A DNA stretch of 64,000 nucleotides from Thalassolituus oleivorans MIL-1. Its GTDB lineage: Bacteria > Pseudomonadota > Gammaproteobacteria > Pseudomonadales > Oceanobacteraceae. The stretch's first letter is position 1. Each line of letters starts with the position of its first letter. The notes beneath the pieces are model-generated. The model was given only the letters and a program-made list of their open reading frames with translations. It ran no database searches and had not been told where the DNA came from. The position numbers were made by a program, and so were the translations under genes. Shown piece by piece: positions 18,634 to 28,604 of the stretch. The DNA lies in NCBI RefSeq assembly GCF_000355675.1, contig NC_020888.1, positions 1,337,001 to 1,401,000 on the forward strand. The letters are read 5' to 3'.

Positions 18634-21600
18634 CGGCTCCATCAACCAAGAGTTCATGGATATTATTAAAGCTCAGGGATCGTTCATAAAAATTGATAGT
18701 AGTGATGACGTACATGATTTTGAATTGTTAAGCGACGGCGGTTTATTAGTTGTTGGTTCGTTTAGCAGTTATCGCGCTACGGGTGCTGCGGGTGATTCGG
18801 CCGATGATGAAGCGATGATTGTTAAATTTCGCTTTGATCAACTTAGTGGTAGTTACACTGTTCGAAGTCCATCTAATGACTTGACTGGCCTTGTTAAGAG
18901 CACGGGCATTAGTTCTTACCAAATTAGTAATATTTTTGATTCTAGTAATGTAGATACGGATGGTAATGCTGCTTACGCAAATTTAGTTTCCACAAATCAG
19001 AGATTCGAAGACAACTCTAAGTATGCTTTTAACCGCGAACTCGCGAATGCAATTGAGCTTTATGCTGAAGATAACTCATACCCACTACCTACCGTTCAAG
19101 ACTATATAGACGCAGGAGCAACGGGAGTCACCGCGGCCAATCTCGATGATGTAAATGCTGCTATTGATTCATTAGTTGGTGCTGATGTTGATACCTTGGC
19201 TGAAATTCAATCGGTTGTTAATGCAGTAAATACAGATAGCGATTCTGACGGTGTTAATAACTTCTTCGATACATGCCCAGGCACTCCTAGTGGTTTAGTC
19301 GTGAATGCTAATGGTTGCCCTGCGGTGGCTAGTGCCCCCACGGTTAATCCTACTAGCGGTAATGAAGTTTCTGGTACTGCACAAGCGGGAAGCACGGTTG
19401 AAGTTAAGAATGCTAGCGGTACTTTATTGTGTACGACTGTTGCTGATTCATCTGGTAACTATAATTGTACGCCACTATCACCAGTACCAAGTAATGGCGC
19501 TGTATTGAGTGTTACCGCGGATAATAGTGCGGGTCCTTCAGCAGCAGCGACGGCTACCGTTGATTCTGCAGCTCCAAATGCTCCAATTATTCTTGTGAGT
19601 AATGCTGCAGAGTTAAGCGGTACTGCAGAAGCCAACAGCACAGTAACCATCAAAGATGCGAGCGGTGCCGTGGTTGCGACTACCACTGCTGGCCCAGACG
19701 GTATTTATACTTTTAATCCAAATCCCCTTATTGATGGCGCTTTGGGATCAGCAACTTCAACGGATGCCGCGGGTAATGAATCAGTTCCGACATTATTCGG
19801 GCCGGTTGATGCGACTGCGCCATCGGCTCCAAGTGTTGATACCAATAATGCTACCGAGTTAAGCGGTATTGCAGAAGCAGGCAGCACAGTAACCATCAAA
19901 GATGCGACTGGTGCAGTGGTTGCGACTGTAACGGCTGGCCCAGACGGCAGCTACAGCTTCACTCCGAATCCATTAGCGGACGGCCAAACGGGTTCAGTGA
20001 CAGCAAAAGATGCCGCCGGTAACGAATCTCCAGCCACTTCAATTGGTTCGGTTGATGCGACCGCGCCGATAGCTCCGACAGTTGCGGTAAGCAATGCCGG
20101 TGAGTTGAGCGGTACTGCAGAAGCGAACAGCACAGTAACGATCAAAGATGCGAGCGGTGCGGTTGTTGCGACTGTAACGGCTGGCCAAGATGGCAGCTAC
20201 AGCTTCACGCCAAACCCATTGGCGGACGGCCAAACAGGTTCAGTGACTGCGAAAGATGCAGCGGGTAACGAATCTCCAGAGACAGCGATCACAGCCGTTG
20301 ACGCGACTGCGCCGACAGCGCCAAGTGTTGATACCAATAACGCTACCGAGTTAAGCGGTACTGCAGAAGCCAACAGCACAGTCACCATCAAAGATGCGAG
20401 CGGTGCAGTGGTTGCGACAGTAACGGCAGGCCCAGACGGCAGCTACAGCTTCACACCGAACCCATTGGCTGATGGCCAAACAGGTTCAGTGACTGCGAAA
20501 GATGCCGCCGGTAACGAATCTCCAGAGACAGCGATCACAGCCGTTGACGCGACTGCGCCTACAGCTCCGACGGTTGCGGTAAGCAACGCCGGTGAGTTGA
20601 GTGGTACAGCGGAAGCCAACAGCACAGTAACCATCAAAGATGCGAGCGGTGCGGTTGTTGAGACTGTAACGGCAGGCCCTGATGGCAGCTACAGCTTTAC
20701 ACCGAATCCATTGGCCGATGGCCAAACTGGTTCAGTGACTGCAAAAGATGCAGCGGGTAACGAATCTCCAGCGACAGCAATCGGTTCGGTTGATGCGACG
20801 GCTCCAACAGCACCTGTTGTTGCGGTAAGCAATGCCGGTGAGTTGAGCGGAACCGCGGAAGCCAACAGCACAGTAACCATCAAGGATGCGAGCGGTGCGA
20901 TTGTTGCGACTACCACTGCTGGCCCAGATGGCAGCTACAGCTTCACACCGAATCCATTGGCCGATGGCCAAACAGGTTCAGTGACTGCGACAGATGCAGC
21001 CGGTAACGAATCACCAGCGACTGCAATCGGTTCGGTTGATGCGACGGCTCCAACAGCACCTGTTGTTGCGGTAAGCAATGCCGGTGAATTAAGCGGTACA
21101 GCAGAAGCCAACAGCACAGTAGCCATTAAAGATGCGAGCGGTGCGATTGTTGCGACTACCACTGCTGGCCCAGACGGCAGCTACAGCTTCACACCGAACC
21201 CATTGGCGGATGGCCAAACGGGTTCAGTGACTGCGAAAGATGCAGCCGGTAACGAATCTCCAGCGACTGCAATCGGTTCGGTTGACGCAACTGCGCCGAA
21301 TGCTCCAAGTGTTGATACCAATAACGCTACTGAGTTAAGCGGTACTGCAGAAGCCAACAGCACAGTCACCATCAAAGATGCGACTGGTGCGGTTGTTGCG
21401 ACTACCACTGCAGGTCCTGATGGCAGCTACAGCTTCACACCGAATCCATTGGCGGATGGCCAAACAGGTTCAGTGACAGCAAAAGATGCCGCGGGTAACG
21501 AATCTCCAGCCACTTCAATTGGTTCGGTTGATGCGACCGCGCCGATAGCTCCGACAGTTGCGGTAAGCAATGCCGGTGAGTTGAGCGGTATTGCAGAAGC

Positions 21601-24600
21601 CAACAGCACAGTCACCATCAACGATGCGACTGGTGCGGTTGTTGCGACTGTAACGGCAGGCCCAGATGGCAGCTACAGCTTTACTCCAAACCCATTAGCG
21701 GACGGTGAGAGCGGCAGTATTACTGCGAAAGATGCAGCCGGTAACGAATCTCCAGCGACTGCAATCGGTTCTGTCGATGCGACGGCTCCAACAGCACCTG
21801 TTGTGGCGGTAAGCAATGCCGGTGAGTTGAGCGGTACAGCAGAAGCCAACAGCGCAGTGACCATCAAAGATGCGAGCGGTGCGGTTGTTGCGACTACCAC
21901 TGCTGGCCCAGACGGCAGCTACAGCTTCACACCGAATCCATTGGCGGATGGCCAAACAGGTTCAGTGACTGCAAAAGATGCCGCCGGTAATGAATCTCCA
22001 GCCACTTCAATCGGTTCTGTCGATGCGACGGCTCCAACAGCACCTGTTGTTGCGGTAAGCAATGCCGGTGAGTTAAGCGGTACCGCAGAAGCAGGCAGCA
22101 CAGTGACCATTAAAGATGCGAGCGGTGCGATTGTTGCGACCACCACTGCAGGCCCAGACGGTAGCTACAGCTTCACACCGAATCCATTGGCGGATGGCCA
22201 AACTGGTTCAGTGACAGCGACAGATGCAGCCGGTAACGAATCACCAGCGACTGCAATCGGTTCAGTTGATGCGACTGCGCCTAATGCTCCAAGTGTTGAT
22301 ACCAATAACGCTACTGAGTTAAGCGGTACGGCAGAAGCCAACAGCACAGTAACCATCAAAGATGCGAGCGGTGCGGTTGTTGCGACTACCACTGCTGGCC
22401 CAGATGGCAGCTACAGCTTTACACCGAATCCATTGGCCGATGGCCAAACAGGTTCAGTGACTGCGAAAGATGCAGCCGGTAACGAATCTGCTGCGACTGC
22501 AATCGGTTCTGTCGATGCGACGGCTCCAACAGCACCTGTTGTTGCGGTAAGCAATGCCGGTGAGTTAAGTGGTACGGCAGAAGCCAACAGCATAGTGACC
22601 ATCAAAGATGCGAGCGGTGCGGTGGTTGCGACCACGACTGCTGGTCCTGATGGCAGCTACAGCTTCACACCGAATCCATTGGCGGATGGCCAAACTGGTT
22701 CCGTGACAGCAAAAGATGCAGCCGGTAACGAATCTCCAGCCACTGCAATTGGTTCGGTAGATGCGACGGCTCCAACAGCACCTGTTGTTGCGGTAAGCAA
22801 TGCCGGTGAGTTGAGTGGTACAGCAGAAGCCAACAGCACAGTAACCATCAAAGATGCGAGCGGTGCGGTGGTTGCGACTACCACTGCTGGCCCAGACGGC
22901 AGCTACAGCTTTACTCCAAACCCATTAGCGGACGGTGAGAGCGGCAGTATTACTGCGAAAGATGCAGCGGGTAACGAATCTCCAGCGACTGCAATCGGTT
23001 CGGTTGATGCGACGGCTCCAACAGCACCTGTTGTTGCGGTAAGCAATGCCGGTGAGTTAAGTGGTACGGCAGAAGCAGGCAGCACAGTGACCATCAAAGA
23101 TGCGAGCGGTGCGGTTGTTGCGACTACCACTGCTGGCCCAGACGGCAGCTACAGCTTCACACCGAATCCATTGGCCGATGGCCAAACTGGTTCAGTGACT
23201 GCAAAAGATGCTGCCGGTAACGAATCTCCAGCGACAGCGATTACAGCTGTTGATGCGACTGCGCCGAATGCTCCAAGTGTTGATACCAATAACGCTACTG
23301 AGTTAAGCGGTACAGCAGAAGCCAACAGCACAGTGACCATCAAAGATGCGAGCGGTGCGGTTGTTGCGACTACCACCGCTGGCCCAGACGGCAGCTACAG
23401 CTTCACTCCAAACCCATTAGCGGATGGTGAGAGCGGCAGTATTACTGCAAAAGATGCAGCGGGTAACGAATCACCAGCGACTTCGATCGGTTCGGTAGAT
23501 GCGACTGCGCCAACAGCTCCTGTTGTTGCGGTAAGCAATGCCGGTGAGTTGAGCGGTACAGCAGAAGCCAACAGCACAGTAACCATTAAAGATGCGAGCG
23601 GTGCCGTGGTTGCGACCACGACTGCAGGCCCAGATGGCAGCTACAGCTTCACTCCAAACCCATTGGCCGATGGCCAAACAGGTTCAGTGACTGCGAAAGA
23701 TGCCGCCGGTAACGAATCTCCAGCGACAGCGATTACAGCTGTTGATGCGACTGCGCCAACAGCACCTGTTGTTGCGGTAAGCAATGCCGGTGAGTTAAGC
23801 GGTACGGCAGAAGCCAACAGCACAGTGACCATCAAAGATGCGAGCGGTGCGGTGGTTGCGACCACCACTGCAGGCCCTGATGGCAGCTACAGCTTCACAC
23901 CGAATCCATTGGCCGATGGTCAAACAGGTTCAGTGACTGCGAAAGATGCAGCGGGTAACGAATCTCCAGCGACTGCAATTGGTTCGGTTGATGCGACTGC
24001 GCCGAATGCTCCAAGTGTTGATACCAATAACGCTACTGAGTTAAGCGGTACGGCAGAAGCCAACAGCACAGTGACCATCAAAGATGCGAGCGGTGCGGTT
24101 GTTGCGACCACCACTGCAGGCCCTGATGGCAGCTACAGCTTCACACCGAATCCATTGGCCGATGGTCAAACAGGTTCAGTGACTGCGAAAGATGCAGCGG
24201 GTAACGAATCTCCAGCGACTGCAATTGGTTCGGTTGATGCGACGGCTCCAACAGCACCTGTTGTTGCGGTAAGCAATGCCGGTGAGTTGAGCGGTACAGC
24301 AGAAGCCAACAGCACAGTGACCATCAAGGATGCGAGCGGTGCGATTGTTGCGACTACCACTGCTGGTCCAGACGGCAGCTACAGCTTCACACCGAATCCA
24401 TTGGCCGATGGTCAAACAGGTTCAGTGACTGCAAAAGATGCCGCCGGTAACGAATCTCCAGCGACTGCAATTGGTTCGGTTGATGCGACTGCGCCAACAG
24501 CACCTGTTGTTGCGGTAAGCAATGCCGGTGAGTTGAGCGGTACGGCAGAAGCCAACAGCACAGTGACCATCAAAGATGCGAGCGGTGCGGTTGTTGCGAC

Positions 24601-27600
24601 TACCACCGCTGGCCCAGATGGCAGCTACAGCTTCACGCCGAACCCATTGGCCGATGGTCAAACAGGTTCAGTGACTGCGAAAGATGCCGCCGGTAACGAA
24701 TCACCAGCGACTGCAATCGGTTCGGTTGATGCGACGGCTCCAACAGCACCTGTTGTTGCTGTAAGCAACGCCGGTGAGTTAAGCGGTACAGCAGAAGCCA
24801 ACAGCACAGTGACCATCAAAGATGCGAGCGGTGCGGTTGTTGCGACTACCACAGCTGGCCCAGACGGCAGCTACAGCTTCACTCCAAACCCATTAGCGGA
24901 TGGTGAGAGCGGCAGTATTACTGCGAAAGATGCAGCGGGTAACGAATCACCAGCGACTGCAATCGGTTCGGTTGACGCGACAGCTCCAACAGCACCTGTT
25001 GTTGCGGTAAGCAATGCCGGTGAGTTGAGTGGTACAGCAGAAGCCAACAGCACAGTGACCATCAAAGATGCGAGCGGTGCGGTGGTTGCGACCACGACTG
25101 CTGGTCCTGATGGCAGCTACAGCTTCACGCCGAACCCATTGGCCGATGGTCAAACAGGTTCAGTGACTGCGAAAGATGCCGCCGGTAACGAATCACCAGC
25201 GACTGCAATCGGTTCGGTTGATGCGACGGCTCCAACAGCACCTGTTGTTGCGGTAAGCAATGCCGGTGAGTTGAGTGGTACAGCAGAAGCCAACAGTACA
25301 GTAACCATCAAAGATGCGAGCGGTGCGGTTGTTGCGACTACCACTGCTGGCCCAGACGGTAGCTACAGCTTCACTCCAAACCCATTGGCCGATGGCCAAA
25401 CAGGTTTAGTGACTGCGAAAGATACAGCGGGTAACGAATCTCCAGCGACCGCAATTGGTTCGGTTGACGCGACAGCTCCAACAGCACCTGTTGTTACTGT
25501 AAGCAACGCCGGTGAGTTAAGCGGTACAGCAGAAGCGAACAGCACAGTAACCATCAAAGATGCGAGCGGTGCCGTGGTTGCGACCACGACTGCTGGCCCA
25601 GACGGCAGCTACAGCTTCACACCGAATCCATTGGCGGATGGCCAGACTGGTTCAGTGACTGCGAAAGACGCAGCGGGTAACGAATCACCAGCGACCGCAA
25701 TTGGTTCTGTGGATTCAACTGCCCCAGCGGCACCTTTACTCAACCCAAGTACTGGTGTCGAAGTAACGGGCACCGCAGAGGTTGCATCTACGGTGACTAT
25801 TACCGACGCCGGCGGTGTTGTTCTCTGTACTACTGTTGCTGGTGCAACCGGTAACTTCAGTTGTGTACTAAGTCCTGTACCGAGTGAGGGAGATACTGTA
25901 TTTGCTACGTCCAAAGACGCTGCCGGTAACGAGTCAATCGCAAGTTCAATTGTGGTAGGTACGGACACTGATGGCGATGGCATTCCAGATGTTATTGATA
26001 CCGACGATGATAATGATGGCTTGTCTGATACTGATGAAATAAATATCGGTACGGATCCTCTGAACCCAGATTCTGATAATGACGGTGTTGAAGATGGTAA
26101 AGAAGTCGGTGCTGATACTTCAACGCCTGTAGATTCGGACGGTGACGGTACTATAGATGCGCTAGACAATTCGAATGACTCGGATTTGGATGGCCTGTCT
26201 AACTATTTGGAAACGCTTATTGGTACAGATCCTAACTTGCGCGACTCTGATAGTGATGACTTCCGGGACGATGAGGAACTTGCCGTTAAGTTGTCAGGCG
26301 TAGATAGCGATGACGATGGTATTGATGATGCGTTAGATGCTGATGTACTTGGCGCTCCTGATGAAGATGGTGATGGTGTTGCCGACTTTGCAATCCGTGA
26401 CACTGATGGCAACGGCACTCCAGATGTATTGGATACAGATAGTGATGCAGATGGCATTGATGACATCAATGAAACCTTGGTTGACGGCGATGGCGATGGT
26501 ATCGCTGATGTACTTGATCCAGTTAACGCTATTGGCGGTGGTGATAGCGATGGCGACTTTATTCCTGACGCAATTGAATGCTGCCACGATTCCGATAAAG
26601 ATGGCCAACCGGATTACATGCAGTTAGATAGTGATTCTGACCGAATCAATGATGTGGACGAAGCTGGTATCAGTGGCGTAGACAAAGATAATGACGGTTA
26701 CGATGACACTTACGATGCTGATGTAGATGGTGATGGCGTCGTCGACAATGGTCCTGATGAGAATGCCGATGGTCTGAATGACGACTGGATGCCACTCGAT
26801 ACGGATGGCGATGGCTTGGCTGATTACCGTGATACCGATAGTGACAATGATGGTATTAGTGATGAAGAAGAGAGCGGCTATGGTTCATTCCCTAATCGCG
26901 ATACTGATGGCGATGGTATCCCTGATCGTGTTGACCCAGTATCTGGTGTCGATGGCGGTGATTCTGACGGCGATGGCCTGAGCGATAAGGAAGAATGTGC
27001 TGATGGATATCCAAATTGCGCAGATAGTGATGGCGACGGAATCCCAGACTATATGGATGCACTTGTTGATGAAGCTCCATCGCCAGCGCCTGTAGTAATT
27101 GATACTGACGGTGATGGTTTAAGCGATGACGAGGAAGCGACATTGGGAACGGATCCGCTCAAGAGCGATACTGATGACGACGGTTTATCGGATTTTGTAG
27201 AGGTAACCATAGGCTCAAATCCTATCGTTGCAGATACCGATGGCGACGGCATTCTGGATGGTGCCGAGAACCAGGATATTAACGGTAATGGCATTAACGA
27301 TACTCGTGAAGGCTATCTGAAAACGTCAACGAAGGGTGGTGCACTTGGATTTATCTGGGCTGGTCTTGCTTTACTGTTAGTTCGTCGCAAGCACTTACTC
27401 GCAGTATTAGCTGGCCTTCTCAGTATGGTGTCAGTGGCAAGTGCCAATGAGTCAGAATCTTTGTTTAGCGCGGATCGTGTGTATGTAGGCGCAGGCCTTA
27501 ATTATTCACGCTTCTCGCCAGAGACTGCAGGTTCCGGCATCAATATCACTGATCGTTTCGATTGGGGGTATTCGCTGTCGGCTGGCTATGACTTGTTTAA

Positions 27601-28423
27601 TCAGTGGTCGGTCAATGCGTCCTATGAGGATGCAGGCGGCTTGGCTGCAGATGTTCTGACGACAAAAGAGACATTGGATTACAAAGCCTTGTCTATACTA
27701 GGACGTTGGTATCCAACCTTTTTAGACAATAATGAACGTTATACGGACAACGATAGATCTTGGCATTGGTTTGTATCTGGTGGTTTCGCTACTGTGAATA
27801 CTTCAGGATCCTTGCTTGCTGATGAACAAAGCTCGGCAACCCTTGCTTACGGTATTGGTGCAAACTATCAAATAACTGAGAGCATGTTGGTTGAAGCGAC
27901 CGTTAATCGTTATTCCGGAGATTTACTGAGTTATGGTTTGGGTATTACTTGGTATCCATTTAGTAGTGGCAGCAAAAAAATTGAGCCTGTTCCTGAAGTA
28001 ATTCCTGAGCCAGAGCCTGAAGTAGTAGAGGTTGTTGAGCCTGAAGTTATTGAGCCGGTTGTGGTTGAACCTGTTGTTGAGATTCAAGCTTGCACATCGA
28101 AGAGCTCACGTGCCGATATCCTATTTGATAGTAACTCAAGCAAGTTGAAGGCAGACTTTTTTGATGTTCTTGATCGTGCTGTTATCGACTACTTTGCCTG
28201 TAAGGAAAGCGTGATTACCTTAGTTGGGTTTACTGATTCATCAGGCAGTGTGCGTTATAACGAGAAACTGTCGTATAAACGTGCAGACACTGTTCGAACG
28301 TATTTACAGGAACGTGGTATCCCGTCTGATCATATTGTGACTATTTCTCGAGGAATAGATCCTAGCAGCGGTTTGCCAGAGAACGAAAAACGTCGGGTTG
28401 AACTCTACTTTGGTAGCTATTAA
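18566..28423 (+). CDS. Giant adhesin: Ig-like repeats, TSP3 repeats, sorting segment, OmpA module
   Basis: This is the main part of the frameshifted gene, 3285 residues from the first in-frame ATG; with the front part the repaired protein is about 3757 residues. In order it contains the end of the delta-60 propeller, a short TSP3-like motif (DSDSDGVNNFFDTCPGTPSG), an Ig-like domain with two Cys, 25 near-identical 82-residue Ig-like repeats, another Cys-containing Ig-like domain, and about 450 residues of Asp-rich TSP3-type calcium-binding repeats. Next is a GlyGly/hydrophobic/RRK segment (27335-27391), a second signal-peptide-like stretch, an eight-stranded OmpA-type barrel, a Pro/Glu/Val linker, and an OmpA C-terminal domain. 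It is probably a surface or biofilm adhesin anchored through the OmpA module. How the N-terminal passenger reaches the outside is unclear. Confidence 0.85.
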   Translation: MVTTAQVTLVCGVSSLMVFNLNDGSINQEFMDIIKAQGSFIKIDSSDDVHDFELLSDGGLLVVGSFSSYRATGAAGDSADDEAMIVKFRFDQLSGSYTVRSPSNDLTGLVKSTGISSYQISNIFDSSNVDTDGNAAYANLVSTNQRFEDNSKYAFNRELANAIELYAEDNSYPLPTVQDYIDAGATGVTAANLDDVNAAIDSLVGADVDTLAEIQSVVNAVNTDSDSDGVNNFFDTCPGTPSGLVVNANGCPAVASAPTVNPTSGNEVSGTAQAGSTVEVKNASGTLLCTTVADSSGNYNCTPLSPVPSNGAVLSVTADNSAGPSAAATATVDSAAPNAPIILVSNAAELSGTAEANSTVTIKDASGAVVATTTAGPDGIYTFNPNPLIDGALGSATSTDAAGNESVPTLFGPVDATAPSAPSVDTNNATELSGIAEAGSTVTIKDATGAVVATVTAGPDGSYSFTPNPLADGQTGSVTAKDAAGNESPATSIGSVDATAPIAPTVAVSNAGELSGTAEANSTVTIKDASGAVVATVTAGQDGSYSFTPNPLADGQTGSVTAKDAAGNESPETAITAVDATAPTAPSVDTNNATELSGTAEANSTVTIKDASGAVVATVTAGPDGSYSFTPNPLADGQTGSVTAKDAAGNESPETAITAVDATAPTAPTVAVSNAGELSGTAEANSTVTIKDASGAVVETVTAGPDGSYSFTPNPLADGQTGSVTAKDAAGNESPATAIGSVDATAPTAPVVAVSNAGELSGTAEANSTVTIKDASGAIVATTTAGPDGSYSFTPNPLADGQTGSVTATDAAGNESPATAIGSVDATAPTAPVVAVSNAGELSGTAEANSTVAIKDASGAIVATTTAGPDGSYSFTPNPLADGQTGSVTAKDAAGNESPATAIGSVDATAPNAPSVDTNNATELSGTAEANSTVTIKDATGAVVATTTAGPDGSYSFTPNPLADGQTGSVTAKDAAGNESPATSIGSVDATAPIAPTVAVSNAGELSGIAEANSTVTINDATGAVVATVTAGPDGSYSFTPNPLADGESGSITAKDAAGNESPATAIGSVDATAPTAPVVAVSNAGELSGTAEANSAVTIKDASGAVVATTTAGPDGSYSFTPNPLADGQTGSVTAKDAAGNESPATSIGSVDATAPTAPVVAVSNAGELSGTAEAGSTVTIKDASGAIVATTTAGPDGSYSFTPNPLADGQTGSVTATDAAGNESPATAIGSVDATAPNAPSVDTNNATELSGTAEANSTVTIKDASGAVVATTTAGPDGSYSFTPNPLADGQTGSVTAKDAAGNESAATAIGSVDATAPTAPVVAVSNAGELSGTAEANSIVTIKDASGAVVATTTAGPDGSYSFTPNPLADGQTGSVTAKDAAGNESPATAIGSVDATAPTAPVVAVSNAGELSGTAEANSTVTIKDASGAVVATTTAGPDGSYSFTPNPLADGESGSITAKDAAGNESPATAIGSVDATAPTAPVVAVSNAGELSGTAEAGSTVTIKDASGAVVATTTAGPDGSYSFTPNPLADGQTGSVTAKDAAGNESPATAITAVDATAPNAPSVDTNNATELSGTAEANSTVTIKDASGAVVATTTAGPDGSYSFTPNPLADGESGSITAKDAAGNESPATSIGSVDATAPTAPVVAVSNAGELSGTAEANSTVTIKDASGAVVATTTAGPDGSYSFTPNPLADGQTGSVTAKDAAGNESPATAITAVDATAPTAPVVAVSNAGELSGTAEANSTVTIKDASGAVVATTTAGPDGSYSFTPNPLADGQTGSVTAKDAAGNESPATAIGSVDATAPNAPSVDTNNATELSGTAEANSTVTIKDASGAVVATTTAGPDGSYSFTPNPLADGQTGSVTAKDAAGNESPATAIGSVDATAPTAPVVAVSNAGELSGTAEANSTVTIKDASGAIVATTTAGPDGSYSFTPNPLADGQTGSVTAKDAAGNESPATAIGSVDATAPTAPVVAVSNAGELSGTAEANSTVTIKDASGAVVATTTAGPDGSYSFTPNPLADGQTGSVTAKDAAGNESPATAIGSVDATAPTAPVVAVSNAGELSGTAEANSTVTIKDASGAVVATTTAGPDGSYSFTPNPLADGESGSITAKDAAGNESPATAIGSVDATAPTAPVVAVSNAGELSGTAEANSTVTIKDASGAVVATTTAGPDGSYSFTPNPLADGQTGSVTAKDAAGNESPATAIGSVDATAPTAPVVAVSNAGELSGTAEANSTVTIKDASGAVVATTTAGPDGSYSFTPNPLADGQTGLVTAKDTAGNESPATAIGSVDATAPTAPVVTVSNAGELSGTAEANSTVTIKDASGAVVATTTAGPDGSYSFTPNPLADGQTGSVTAKDAAGNESPATAIGSVDSTAPAAPLLNPSTGVEVTGTAEVASTVTITDAGGVVLCTTVAGATGNFSCVLSPVPSEGDTVFATSKDAAGNESIASSIVVGTDTDGDGIPDVIDTDDDNDGLSDTDEINIGTDPLNPDSDNDGVEDGKEVGADTSTPVDSDGDGTIDALDNSNDSDLDGLSNYLETLIGTDPNLRDSDSDDFRDDEELAVKLSGVDSDDDGIDDALDADVLGAPDEDGDGVADFAIRDTDGNGTPDVLDTDSDADGIDDINETLVDGDGDGIADVLDPVNAIGGGDSDGDFIPDAIECCHDSDKDGQPDYMQLDSDSDRINDVDEAGISGVDKDNDGYDDTYDADVDGDGVVDNGPDENADGLNDDWMPLDTDGDGLADYRDTDSDNDGISDEEESGYGSFPNRDTDGDGIPDRVDPVSGVDGGDSDGDGLSDKEECADGYPNCADSDGDGIPDYMDALVDEAPSPAPVVIDTDGDGLSDDEEATLGTDPLKSDTDDDGLSDFVEVTIGSNPIVADTDGDGILDGAENQDINGNGINDTREGYLKTSTKGGALGFIWAGLALLLVRRKHLLAVLAGLLSMVSVASANESESLFSADRVYVGAGLNYSRFSPETAGSGINITDRFDWGYSLSAGYDLFNQWSVNASYEDAGGLAADVLTTKETLDYKALSILGRWYPTFLDNNERYTDNDRSWHWFVSGGFATVNTSGSLLADEQSSATLAYGIGANYQITESMLVEATVNRYSGDLLSYGLGITWYPFSSGSKKIEPVPEVIPEPEPEVVEVVEPEVIEPVVVEPVVEIQACTSKSSRADILFDSNSSKLKADFFDVLDRAVIDYFACKESVITLVGFTDSSGSVRYNEKLSYKRADTVRTYLQERGIPSDHIVTISRGIDPSSGLPENEKRRVELYFGSY
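19565..25714 (+). repeat. 25 tandem 246-bp (82-residue) Ig-like repeats
   Basis: Twenty-five units, all exactly 246 bp, run from 19565 to 25714 without an indel. Each encodes an 82-residue bacterial Ig-like domain beginning (S/A)-(T/A)-AP and containing ELSGTAEA, VTIKDASGA and SYSFTPNPLADG. Units 2, 4, 8, 12, 16 and 19 carry SVDTNNAT; nearly all the others carry VAVSNAG. Minor variants (GESGSIT for GQTGSVT, AEAGST for AEANST, AITAVD for AIGSVD) are shuffled between units. Flanking Ig-like domains at about 19330-19564 and 25715-25957 are diverged and have Cys pairs. Confidence 0.97.
25958..27310 (+). other. TSP3-type calcium-binding repeat region
   Basis: About 450 residues of repeated D-x-D-x-D-G-(I/L)-x-D units (for example DTDGDGIPDV), as in thrombospondin type 3 repeats, each expected to bind calcium. 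It links the Ig-like stalk to the C-terminal anchor. Two adjacent Cys (ECCHDSD, near 26580) and a further Cys pair (ECADGYPNC) stand out in a protein with few Cys. Confidence 0.9.
27335..28423 (+). other. Sorting-like segment plus OmpA barrel and peptidoglycan-binding domain
   Basis: GGALGFIWAGLALLLVRRK (27335-27391) has the Gly-Gly, hydrophobic helix, basic-cluster layout of GlyGly-CTERM-type sorting tails. It is followed at once by HLLAVLAGLLSMVSVASA, which resembles a signal peptide with an Ala-x-Ala site. The next 180 or so residues form an OmpA-like barrel (YVGAGLNYSRF to GLGITWYPF), then a Pro/Glu/Val linker, then an OmpA C-terminal domain with DILFDSNSSKLK and LSYKRADTVRTYL. There is no in-frame start codon that would let the OmpA part be made with its own full signal peptide. 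Confidence 0.8.
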
Positions 28424-28450
28424 GCTGCCCTAAGGCACTATAGTAAGCGT

Positions 28451-28479
28451 AAAAGCCGGAGCTAGACTCCGGCTTTTTT
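28451..28479 (+). terminator. Rho-independent terminator after the adhesin gene
   Basis: An 11-bp stem AAAAGCCGGAG / CTCCGGCTTTT with a 5-base loop (CTAGA) is followed by T residues, 28 bases past the stop. Confidence 0.93.
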
Positions 28480-28604
28480 ATACTCATCATTCGCAAATAT
28501 TGCTAATTAAGTAGGGTGTAAATATACCTAGTGAATATTCCAAACAGATCAAAGGCTGCTAGTCTTAGAAAAGGTTAGAAAATCTAGGGTAAGGATATTT
28601 GCGT

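Noticed and set aside
19565-25714. Could the repeat array be a CRISPR or other non-coding repeat?
   Set aside because: Units are 246 bp with no spacers and encode an Ig-like domain in one open frame.
19700-26170. Regular antisense ORFs of 64-86 codons, one or more per 246-bp repeat, on the minus strand
   Set aside because: They are periodic shadows of the tandem repeat; none has a ribosome-binding site, and their products are biased antisense translations of the same unit.
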